From an uncultured Collinsella sp. (GTDB lineage: Bacteria > Actinomycetota > Coriobacteriia > Coriobacteriales > Coriobacteriaceae), in the NCBI GenBank assembly GCA_937943045.1, contig CALEBN010000052.1:1-57738 (forward strand): a stretch of DNA of 57,738 nt. Direction: 5' to 3'. Positions within the stretch are counted from its first letter, which is position 1. Each line of letters begins with the position of its first letter. Of this stretch, positions 28,370-36,615 are shown piece by piece. The notes beneath the pieces were generated by a model, which ran no database searches, was not told where the DNA came from, and saw nothing but the letters and a program-made list of their open reading frames with translations. Position numbers and translations under genes: made by a program.

Positions 28370-30223
28370 ATGCCGCTTTTCTCGCAACATACCGCCCGGT
28401 TCTCGCCGGACGTTCCCTTGGAGGGCACTAGCTCTCGCGAGCTGCTCAAGCGGTACCAGCCGCTCGAGACGCTTGCGACCGGCGGTTTTGGCTCCATCGA
28501 GATTTGCCGCGACACGCATCTGCGCCGTCGCGTGGCCATTAAGCGCATCCCCCTCACAGACGGCGCCGGCATGCCCGCCAGCGACATCATGGACGTGCTA
28601 CGCGAGGCGCATACCGCCGCCATGCTTCAACATCCCAATATCGTGCAGGTTATCGACTTTACGCACGACACCGCCTATGCCTACCTGGTCATGGAGTATG
28701 TCGACGGTATGTCGTTGGCCGAGTTTTTGCATCGCGTGGACGGCCACTCGCTCACCTTTGACGAGGCCGCGGCCATTGCCGACGCGCTGGGTCAGGCACT
28801 CACCTTTGCCCATGCAAACGGCGTGCTTCATCTGGACATAAAGCCCGCCAATGTGCTTATCGACCATTCGGGCAATGTAAAGCTCACCGACTTTGGCATG
28901 GCGCGGCTGTCGTCTGCCGGCGGCTTTGGCGGATCGCGCGGCGGCACCATCGGCTACATGCCGCCCGAGCAGCTCGACATCGAGACCGGCACGGTCGACG
29001 AGCGCGCCGATGTCTTTGCCCTTGCCTGCGTGATCTACGAGGGGCTGTGCGGCAGCGCCCCCTTTATGGCGGCCACGCCCGCCGACTCGCTCGACCGCAT
29101 CATCGGCGGCGCCACCTATCCCAGCGAGCTCATCCCGCACTTTCCCCCGGGGGCCGAGGCGGCGCTCATGAGCGCCCTCTCCCCCATGCCGCAAGACCGC
29201 CCCGATAGCATCGAGGCATTCTGCGACCGACTCCTTGCCGGCTTGGGGAGCGTGCGCGAAGGCCGTCGCAGCTTGGAGCAGATGGTAGGCGAGCTTTCGA
29301 ATGACGAGTGCGCGGCAGATGATATCGAGCCATCGAGCTACGAGGATGACACCGTCGAGGTCGACCCCGCACTTGGCTGGGCGGGCACGCGCTGGGGCCG
29401 CGCACGCAATTACACCATGCGCGGCATCTCGGCGCTCTCGTGCGGAGCCTTCAGCTTTTTGCTTATGCAGACAGCCGGCGTCGCGGCGCTCCCCGGGCTG
29501 GTCGTGGCGGCCGTCGCCATTGGCGCGGCGGCAGGCTTGGCCCCGCAGATTGGCTCGGCCATCTCGGCCGTGGGCTTTTTGGTGCTCATGGCCAACGCCA
29601 CCATGCAGGCGCAGGGCATCCTGTCGATGCTGCCGGTCGCGGTCATTTTTGCCGCTGCCATGTCCGGTTGGTGGATTGCTTGGGGACGCACCGAGGCGGC
29701 TGCGAGCGCGACGCTCACCTGCACGCTTGCGCTGGGTTGCCTAACCGGCGACGCCCTCCTTGCCGCCGGAGCCGCCGCGAGCATCGCGGCGTTTTGGCTC
29801 GGCCCGGCAAGCGCCGCGGCGGCCACGGGCATGGGCGCACTCTTTGCCCGCCTTGCTGCAGCGGCTCTCTCTGTGGAAGGCGTACTGGGGCTTAGCAATG
29901 TCGCCGCAGCGCTGGGAGACGCGCTCCTTCTCGCTGCAATCGCGCTGGTTGCAGCAACAGCCGCGGCAACATCGCTGCTGCTCAATGCTCATGCCAAGCG
30001 CGCCGAGCAGGGATCGAACCTTGCCGCCATCGTCGCAATTGCCGTCGCCGGCATCGGCTCGGCCGTATCGTTTTGTCTTGCACACCATATGGAAATTGCC
30101 AGCCTTGCGGGCCCGGTCGTCGCCAAGGCGGCGGTTACGGGAATCCTATCCTCTATAATCGTCGGGATATGCCTTTATTTGCTCGGATACCAAAGAACCT
30201 ATACGGAGAGTGATCTTTCGTGA
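28370..30223 (+). CDS. Ser/Thr kinase fused to polytopic membrane domain
   Basis: A 617-residue protein with a kinase domain at about 28-295: TGGFGSIEI glycine loop, VAIKRI (Lys58), HLDIKPANVLI catalytic loop, LTDFGMA and IGYMPPEQL. The conserved HRD arginine is a leucine, making it a non-RD kinase that may not need activation-loop phosphorylation. A short acidic linker leads to about nine or ten hydrophobic helices (350-605), which I cannot assign to a family. I use the ATG at 28370, seven bases after GAGGG, rather than an upstream TTG. Its stop overlaps the GTG start of the FhaA gene, so it is the first member of the phospho-signalling operon. Confidence 0.85.
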   Translation: MPLFSQHTARFSPDVPLEGTSSRELLKRYQPLETLATGGFGSIEICRDTHLRRRVAIKRIPLTDGAGMPASDIMDVLREAHTAAMLQHPNIVQVIDFTHDTAYAYLVMEYVDGMSLAEFLHRVDGHSLTFDEAAAIADALGQALTFAHANGVLHLDIKPANVLIDHSGNVKLTDFGMARLSSAGGFGGSRGGTIGYMPPEQLDIETGTVDERADVFALACVIYEGLCGSAPFMAATPADSLDRIIGGATYPSELIPHFPPGAEAALMSALSPMPQDRPDSIEAFCDRLLAGLGSVREGRRSLEQMVGELSNDECAADDIEPSSYEDDTVEVDPALGWAGTRWGRARNYTMRGISALSCGAFSFLLMQTAGVAALPGLVVAAVAIGAAAGLAPQIGSAISAVGFLVLMANATMQAQGILSMLPVAVIFAAAMSGWWIAWGRTEAAASATLTCTLALGCLTGDALLAAGAAASIAAFWLGPASAAAATGMGALFARLAAAALSVEGVLGLSNVAAALGDALLLAAIALVAATAAATSLLLNAHAKRAEQGSNLAAIVAIAVAGIGSAVSFCLAHHMEIASLAGPVVAKAAVTGILSSIIVGICLYLLGYQRTYTESDLS

Positions 30224-31230
30224 ACTTCCTGAACATCTTCGAGGACCACGTGGCCGGCATCTTCGGTGCCACCCGTGCCCCGTTCTCCTTTAAGAAGCTT
30301 GCCAAGCAGGCCGCTCGCGACATGGAGGATCAGACTCTGGTGATCAACGGCGTCAACACCGCGCCGGCGCTCTATACCATCCTGATTGCCGCCGACGACG
30401 ATCCCATGCTCGCCCCGTTCTATCCCGAGCTTTCGCGCGAGGTCCGCGAGTTTGTGAAAGCGCAGGCCGAAAAGCGCCGTTACGTCTTTGTCGGCGAGCC
30501 CCTCGTTCGCTTTATGATCGACCCGCAGCTGCGCGGCGGCAAGTTCTCGGTCTTTGCCGAGAACGTCGATGCCCCCACGCTCGGTCGCCTGTACGAGGAA
30601 GAGCGCGCCTACCAAAACGGCCTGGGCCAGAACAACTCAGCCGCGAGCCGTGCCGCCAGCGCCCCGCGCGCCGGCCAGCAGCAGTTTGCCGCCCCGCAGC
30701 AACACCCCGCCGCTATGCCGCAGCAGCAGCCGGCACCTCGTGCTGCCACTCCCGACCCGCTTGCCGTGGCCGACCCCTTTGCGCCCAATATGCCCGACCC
30801 CGCCGCCGCACCCATTCCCGTGCCCCAAACCGTCTCGCGCGACGCGCTTGCCGGCATGGGCGGAGCCGCCGCGACCGGCGCCGCCGTTGGCCTTGGCGCC
30901 GCAGCCAGCATCGCCTCCAACATGGCAAGCTCTCGCGCCCCGCAGCGTCCGCTCGCCCAACTCGTCGACGTCGTGAGCGGCGAGAGCCACGCCATCACCT
31001 CCGCACAGGTGACCATCGGTCGCGAGCGCTCGGTTTCCGACATCGCCCTGCGCGACCCCAACGTGTCGCGCCGTCATGCCCAGCTCACCTTTACCGGCTC
31101 GGACTGGTCGATCGAGGACCTCAACTCCACTAACGGCACGCTCGTCAACAACCGCCGCATCACGCGCTGCCCGCTGCGCAACGGCGACCTGCTGACGTTT
31201 GGCCTGAGCACGTTCGAATTTAGGGGATAG
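30220..31230 (+). CDS. fhaA: FhaA-like protein (DUF3662 plus FHA)
   Basis: A 336-residue cytosolic protein. Residues 1-125 match the actinobacterial FhaA N-terminal domain (DUF3662): MNFLNIFEDHVAGIFG and VGEPLVRFMIDPQLRGGKF. A Gln/Pro/Ala-rich linker follows. The C-terminal FHA domain reads phosphothreonine with TIGRERSVSDIALRDP, SRRHAQLTF and STNGTLVNN. In mycobacteria FhaA links PknB signalling to lipid II transport and peptidoglycan synthesis; the gene order here supports the same role. It starts with GTG inside the kinase stop (GTGA overlap). Confidence 0.9.
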   Translation: MNFLNIFEDHVAGIFGATRAPFSFKKLAKQAARDMEDQTLVINGVNTAPALYTILIAADDDPMLAPFYPELSREVREFVKAQAEKRRYVFVGEPLVRFMIDPQLRGGKFSVFAENVDAPTLGRLYEEERAYQNGLGQNNSAASRAASAPRAGQQQFAAPQQHPAAMPQQQPAPRAATPDPLAVADPFAPNMPDPAAAPIPVPQTVSRDALAGMGGAAATGAAVGLGAAASIASNMASSRAPQRPLAQLVDVVSGESHAITSAQVTIGRERSVSDIALRDPNVSRRHAQLTFTGSDWSIEDLNSTNGTLVNNRRITRCPLRNGDLLTFGLSTFEFRG

Positions 31231-31236
31231 TCGCTT

Positions 31237-31653
31237 ATGAACATCGATATCGTCCTGTTTGCAGGCCGCATCGTCCTGGTCGTCCTGCTCTATATCTTCC
31301 TGTTTGCCGTCATGAAGACCGGCGTGGGGCTCGTCCGCGGCCAGCGCCGCGACTCGGCCATCTGGACGATCGATGTGGACAAGGGCCCGCGCGGCATCCG
31401 CGGCATCCACGTGGATATGCTCGGCCCCGTCATCGTCGGCCGTTCGCCGTCGTCGGACATCTGCATCAACGAACCGTTTGTCTCGGCCTCGCATGCGCGT
31501 TTTTCGCTGCAGGGTCCGGCACTTATTATCGAGGACCTCAACTCGCTTAACGGCACGCTCGTCAACGGCCGCCAGCTGGTGGAGCCCGCAACGCTGCGCG
31601 AGGGCGACGAAGTCCAGATTGGCGACGTGGTCATGAAGGTGAACCGTCGATGA
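31237..31653 (+). CDS. fhaB: FhaB-like membrane FHA protein
   Basis: A 138-residue protein with one N-terminal membrane helix (about 4-26), a short linker and an FHA domain: IVGRSPSSDICI, SASHARFSL and LNGTLVNGRQL. In mycobacteria the equivalent (FhaB/FipA) localises to the divisome or elongasome. AGGGGA lies before the ATG, and its stop overlaps the phosphatase start (ATGA). In the FHA signature the usual STNG reads SLNG, a mild deviation; the domain otherwise looks intact. Confidence 0.9.
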   Translation: MNIDIVLFAGRIVLVVLLYIFLFAVMKTGVGLVRGQRRDSAIWTIDVDKGPRGIRGIHVDMLGPVIVGRSPSSDICINEPFVSASHARFSLQGPALIIEDLNSLNGTLVNGRQLVEPATLREGDEVQIGDVVMKVNRR

Positions 31654-33596
31654 TCGACGAGGAGAACAAGTCCGCAACCATACCCGAGACGCCGGCCGCC
31701 CCCGCGGCCGCGCCGGCTCATGCCGCCCCGGCGGGCCCTGCGCCCGTGGAGCCCGAGGACACCGTGTTCTCCCTGCCTCTTTCGCATGTAACGCAAGAAT
31801 ATCCGACGCTAACCGACGACGAGGATGCCGAGGACAACGCCGACGGCGGCAACGCCCCCATCGGCGTGCACGCCGCTACCGAGCAGCCCGCGGTCCCGCA
31901 AGACATGCTCGCGCCGGCTCATCTTGCCGAACCCATCGCCACGGCGATTACCGAGAGCTCCGCGGTATTTGCGGCTCCCGAGCCCGCGGCACCGGTGTTT
32001 CCCGTAGCGCCGGCACCCACCGCAGCGCCCGAGTCCGCATCTGCACCGGAACCCGCGGCGGCGCCCTCCCCCGCGGACGCATCGGCGCCCGAAGCCATGC
32101 AGTCTGTAACCGAAGACGTACCCGCAGCAACGACGGAGGATGTCTCCCAATCCCACGGCACGCCCGCGCCCGCGCACTTCGCGACGCCCGAGTCTGCAGC
32201 CGTCGCCCCGCAAGACGACGAGCCTGTCGACCGTACAACCGAAGAGCCCGTCACGCCCAACGTCAACGACCCGAGCAACGATGCCGACACCGTCTCGCCC
32301 GGCGATACGGCCGAGATTGACGTTGCCGCCGTGGAGGCCAAGCTTAAGGACCCCGGCTCGACCATGAGTTTTGAGCCGCTGACCGACGAGCGCGTCGAGA
32401 CCGACTCGACCTACGACGCCGGCACGACCACGCAGCTCATGTGGGGCGCCCGCTCCGATGTTGGCTGTGTGCGCCCTCATAACGAAGACTCCTATCTGGT
32501 GCAATCGCCGCTCTTTTGCGTATGCGACGGCATGGGCGGCCACGCCGCCGGTGAGGTAGCCTCCTCCATCGCCGTCGAGACCATTGCCAAGACAGCGCCG
32601 CAGGCAGCCGACGCCGCACGACTGGCAGCCGCCGTCGAAGCTGCAAACGCCGCGGTCATCGAGGCTGCGCTCAACGGGCTTGGCAAGCCCGGCATGGGCT
32701 GCACGGCAACCTGCGCCTATATCGAAAACGACATGCTCGCCATCGCCCACGTGGGCGACTCGCGCGCCTATCTGCTCCACGAGGGCACGCTCATCCGCGT
32801 GACCCGCGACCACTCCTATGTGGAGGAGCTCGTGGACGCCGGCGAAATTACGGCAGACGAGGCTCGCGTCCACCCCAACCGCTCAGTCATCACCCGCGCG
32901 CTGGGCTCGGATCCCGCCATGTATGCCGACCACTTTACCCTGCATATCGAGGAAGGCGACCGCCTGATCCTGTGCTCGGACGGTCTTTCGAGCATGATTC
33001 CCGATAGCGATATCGAAAACATCGCCACACAGTCCTCGACCGCGCAGATTTGCGTCGACAACCTTGTTGACGCGGCACTGGTCGCCGGCGGGCATGACAA
33101 CGTCACCGTGCTTGTCGTTGACCTGGTCGACGATGGCGTCATGCGCGAGGCAAAGCGCGTCCGCCGCCGCAACATCACCATTGCCACCGTACTGGGCATC
33201 GCTTTTGTGCTGGCGGCAGCCATCTGGGCCTACGCAGGCATCACCGGCTCGTACTACCTGGGCACCTACAAGGACACCGTCGCGGTCTACCGGGGCATTC
33301 CCGGCAAGCCGCTCGGCCTTAAGCTGCACTGGCTCGACAGCACGACCACCATCAAACTGTCCGACCTGCCCGAAGACACACAAAATCGCCTTAAGGCAGG
33401 TATTCAGCAGACGAGCATCGACGACGCACAGGACACCATCTCCAAGTACCGCCATCAGATCGACGAGGAGCAGACCCGTCAGGTGATCGACGCGCAAACG
33501 ATCCGCAATAACACCGACCAGGGTTCGACCTCCGAATCGGATTCCGAGAATACCGCCGAACAGTCCGCCGAGGCCGAAGCCTCCGATAAGAATTAG
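31650..33596 (+). CDS. pstP: PP2C-type Ser/Thr phosphatase with long N-terminal extension
   Basis: A 648-residue membrane phosphatase that would reverse the kinases of this operon. Residues 1-260 are an acidic Ala/Pro/Glu-rich low-complexity extension, absent from standard PstP. The catalytic PP2C domain follows (about 265-495): VRPHNEDSYLV, CDGMGGHAAGE, IAHVGDSRAYL, LILCSDGLSS and GGHDNVTVLVVD, giving all metal-binding aspartates. One membrane helix (about 508-530) leads to an outside domain of about 115 residues with an acidic tail. The extension could bind FHA partners or be phosphorylated, but that is inference. Confidence 0.92.
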   Translation: MIDEENKSATIPETPAAPAAAPAHAAPAGPAPVEPEDTVFSLPLSHVTQEYPTLTDDEDAEDNADGGNAPIGVHAATEQPAVPQDMLAPAHLAEPIATAITESSAVFAAPEPAAPVFPVAPAPTAAPESASAPEPAAAPSPADASAPEAMQSVTEDVPAATTEDVSQSHGTPAPAHFATPESAAVAPQDDEPVDRTTEEPVTPNVNDPSNDADTVSPGDTAEIDVAAVEAKLKDPGSTMSFEPLTDERVETDSTYDAGTTTQLMWGARSDVGCVRPHNEDSYLVQSPLFCVCDGMGGHAAGEVASSIAVETIAKTAPQAADAARLAAAVEAANAAVIEAALNGLGKPGMGCTATCAYIENDMLAIAHVGDSRAYLLHEGTLIRVTRDHSYVEELVDAGEITADEARVHPNRSVITRALGSDPAMYADHFTLHIEEGDRLILCSDGLSSMIPDSDIENIATQSSTAQICVDNLVDAALVAGGHDNVTVLVVDLVDDGVMREAKRVRRRNITIATVLGIAFVLAAAIWAYAGITGSYYLGTYKDTVAVYRGIPGKPLGLKLHWLDSTTTIKLSDLPEDTQNRLKAGIQQTSIDDAQDTISKYRHQIDEEQTRQVIDAQTIRNNTDQGSTSESDSENTAEQSAEAEASDKN

Positions 33597-33612
33597 AAAG
33601 GGAGTGCCGCTT

Positions 33613-36483
33613 ATGAGTCGCCGTAATACCGAACTGCTCTTACTCATCGCCTCGGCGTTCCCCGTCATCCTGCTGTATGCGATGTACGTGCTCACCGCAG
33701 GCGCCGCCATCTCGTTTGAGACACTTGCCGTTCCGATCGGTCTCTTTGCCGCCTTCGCCGCAGCGCATATCGCCGTGCGCATTCTGGCACCCGGCGCCGA
33801 CCCGGCCATCCTGCCCATCGTCTTTGTTCTTTCGGGCATTGGCATCACGTTTGTGACGCGCTTGGCGCCCACGCTCGCCATCTCGCAGCTCGTCATCCTG
33901 TTTATCTCGGTGGCGTTGATGGTAGGTACGCTTGCGCTGGTCAAAAACCTCGACGTAGTCATGCGCTACAAGTACACCTTTGGCATCATCGGCATCATCT
34001 TGCTGATGCTGCCCATCTTTATCGGCACCACGATCTCGGGCTCTAAACTGTGGATTCGCATCGCCGGCTTTACCATTCAGCCCGGCGAGTTCGCCAAGGT
34101 CTTTATCGTGCTGTTCCTAGCCGGTTACCTGGCCGAGAACCGCGAACTGCTCTCTATCTCCAACCGCAAGATCTTGGGTCTTAAGATTCCGCGTCTGCGC
34201 CTGCTGCTGCCGCTGTTCGCAGTCTGGGGCGTATGCCTGCTCGTCGTTGTCTTCGAACGTGACCTGGGCTCGGCCTTGCTGTTCTACACCATCTTCTTGC
34301 TGATGCTCTACGTTGCCACGGGTCGCTTCTCGTATGTCATCATCGGCCTTGTGCTCTTGGCCGTGGGGGCCGTGGGTGCTTACAAGTTCCTGTCGCACGT
34401 CCAGGTTCGTTTCCAGATCTGGGCCGATCCCTTTAAGGATGCACAGGGCCAGGGCTACCAGATTGTCCAGTCCCTCTTCTCGCTGGCCGACGGCGGCCTT
34501 GTTGGCGTCGGCATTGGCAACGGCATGGCCAACAACATCCCCGTCGTCGAGTCCGACTTTATCTTCTCGGCTATCGGCGAGGAGATGGGCCTTTTGGGCG
34601 GTGGCGCCGTTCTTATCCTGTTTATGCTCTTTGCCGTACGTGGCCTGACCACGGCAGCCCGTGCCAAGTCCGACCTTGCCGCCTTTAGCGCCACTGGTCT
34701 TACGGCCGCCATCAGCTTCCAGGCGTTCTTGATCGTTGGCGGCGTTACCCGCCTGATCCCGCTGACCGGCGTCACCCTGCCCTTTATGAGCCAGGGCGGC
34801 TCCTCGCTGCTGGCAAGCTTTATCATCGTCGCGCTGCTGCTGCGCGCCGGTGACGAGGCAACCGGTCGCGAGGCCGAGCTCACCGGCACCGGCACCATGG
34901 CCGCCATCACCGACGACCAGGTCGCCTCGGCGGTCTCCCCGGCTGGCACGCGCTTCGCCACCTCGTCTTCGCACAACCGCGGCAGCCACTCCGCCGGCTC
35001 GCGCATGCGCCGTCGCCTGCTCGACACGCCCGAATCCGGTGTGCTCGGCCGCGTGGCGCTCGCCAATCGACTGACCCGCGCCGTGCTCGCCTTTACGGCA
35101 CTATTCGCCATCCTTATCGGCAACCTCACCTATGTCCAGGTCATCAAGGCCAAGGACTATCAGGACATGCCGACCAACAACCACACCATCGCCCGCTCCA
35201 AGTACATCCAGCGCGGCTCCATCATCACGTCCGACGGCGTGACGCTGGCCGAGTCGCTGCAACAGGAAGACGGCACCTACGCCCGCTCCTACCCCAACGG
35301 AAACATGGCCGCTCACGTGGTGGGCTATGTAAGCCAGCAGTACGGCACCGCTGGTGTCGAGAGCGTCATGAACGAAACGCTCACCGGCTCCAAGGATTAC
35401 TCCAGCTGGGACAACGCCCTCGCGTCGCTCGCGGGCCAAAACCAACCGGGCAACACCGCCAAGCTCACCATCGACTCGCGCATCCAGACGGCTGCCGAGC
35501 AGGCACTCAAGGGCTTTAAGGGTGCCGTGGTGGTTATGGATCCGCGCACCGGCGCGGTCCTCGCATGCGCAAGCTCGCCCACCTATGACAACACCAACAT
35601 CGATGCCCTGATGCAGTCGGGCGGTGGCGAGGACGGCTCCATGTACGACCGCGCCATGGACGCTCTCTATACCCCGGGCTCGACCTTTAAGGTCGTCACA
35701 CTCTCCGCGGCGCTCGAAACCGGCACCGCCAGCCTTACCAGCACGTACCAGGCGCCCGGCTCCATGGATATCGGCAACGCGCCGGTCACCAATTACGCCA
35801 ACGAGAGCTACGGTACCATCAGCCTGCAACAGGCCTTTGCCGTGTCGTCCAACGTCGTCTTTGGCCAGGTGGCCAACGAGATCGGCGCCAGCTCGCTCGT
35901 CCAGTTTGCCAACGCCTTTGGTTACGGCCAAAAGCTCGGTCAGGACCTGACCACCGCGGCCTCCATCATGGCCGACCCCTCGCTCATGACCGAGTGGGAG
36001 ACCGCCTGGGCAGGCGCCGGCCAGCCTGTCGGCATGGACCACACGCCAGGTCCGCAGACCACCGTCATGCAAAACTGCGTGATAGCGGCGGCCATCGCCA
36101 ACAGCGGCGTGGTCATGGACCCGTTCTTCGTGGCCCAGGTGCTCGCCCCCGACGGAACCGTGGTCAAGACCACGCAATCCCGCTCGCTCGGCCAGGCCGT
36201 CAGCGCCACCACGGCCGATCAGGTCAAGCAGGCCATGCTCGCGGTTGTCCAGTCCGGCACCGGCACCGATGCCCAGATTCCGGGCGTCAAGGTCGCCGGC
36301 AAGACTGGATCGGCCGAGACCGGCGGCACCAACGTCAACTCGATGTTCGTCGGCTTCGCACCCTACGATTCACCCACGGTCGCCATCTCGGTGGCCTTGG
36401 AGGATTACGACAAACACGACGTCAAGGCAGCCAAGATTGCCGGCATCGTCCTGACCGCGGCACTTGCCGCCCAAGGAGCGTGA
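33613..36483 (+). CDS. RodA/FtsW glycosyltransferase fused to class B PBP
   Basis: A 956-residue fusion of two normally separate proteins. Residues 1-415 are a ten-helix SEDS polymerase, with RFQIWADPFKDAQGQGYQI and ESDFIFSAIGEEMGLLGG. A 60-residue hydrophilic linker contains no stop or start signal. From about 495 a membrane anchor leads into a PbpA-like transpeptidase with the three active-site motifs STFK (about 691), SSN (about 745) and KTG (about 897). SEDS and class B PBP are known to work as a complex in septal or lateral wall synthesis; here they would be made 1:1. The ATG at 33613 lies eight bases after AAAGGGAG. The genes between pstP and pknB in other actinobacteria are separate rodA and pbpA. 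Confidence 0.95.
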   Translation: MSRRNTELLLLIASAFPVILLYAMYVLTAGAAISFETLAVPIGLFAAFAAAHIAVRILAPGADPAILPIVFVLSGIGITFVTRLAPTLAISQLVILFISVALMVGTLALVKNLDVVMRYKYTFGIIGIILLMLPIFIGTTISGSKLWIRIAGFTIQPGEFAKVFIVLFLAGYLAENRELLSISNRKILGLKIPRLRLLLPLFAVWGVCLLVVVFERDLGSALLFYTIFLLMLYVATGRFSYVIIGLVLLAVGAVGAYKFLSHVQVRFQIWADPFKDAQGQGYQIVQSLFSLADGGLVGVGIGNGMANNIPVVESDFIFSAIGEEMGLLGGGAVLILFMLFAVRGLTTAARAKSDLAAFSATGLTAAISFQAFLIVGGVTRLIPLTGVTLPFMSQGGSSLLASFIIVALLLRAGDEATGREAELTGTGTMAAITDDQVASAVSPAGTRFATSSSHNRGSHSAGSRMRRRLLDTPESGVLGRVALANRLTRAVLAFTALFAILIGNLTYVQVIKAKDYQDMPTNNHTIARSKYIQRGSIITSDGVTLAESLQQEDGTYARSYPNGNMAAHVVGYVSQQYGTAGVESVMNETLTGSKDYSSWDNALASLAGQNQPGNTAKLTIDSRIQTAAEQALKGFKGAVVVMDPRTGAVLACASSPTYDNTNIDALMQSGGGEDGSMYDRAMDALYTPGSTFKVVTLSAALETGTASLTSTYQAPGSMDIGNAPVTNYANESYGTISLQQAFAVSSNVVFGQVANEIGASSLVQFANAFGYGQKLGQDLTTAASIMADPSLMTEWETAWAGAGQPVGMDHTPGPQTTVMQNCVIAAAIANSGVVMDPFFVAQVLAPDGTVVKTTQSRSLGQAVSATTADQVKQAMLAVVQSGTGTDAQIPGVKVAGKTGSAETGGTNVNSMFVGFAPYDSPTVAISVALEDYDKHDVKAAKIAGIVLTAALAAQGA

Positions 36484-36615
36484 TGCCTGTGATCGAAGCG
36501 GATACTTGGGGCGCGCCGCGGCCGATGAGCTAGCGGCAAGGCGCCACGCGGTCCCAGCGGCCATAGATTTGGTACTACACACATCGTTGAGCGAATAAGT
36601 TAGTTAGGAGCAGGA

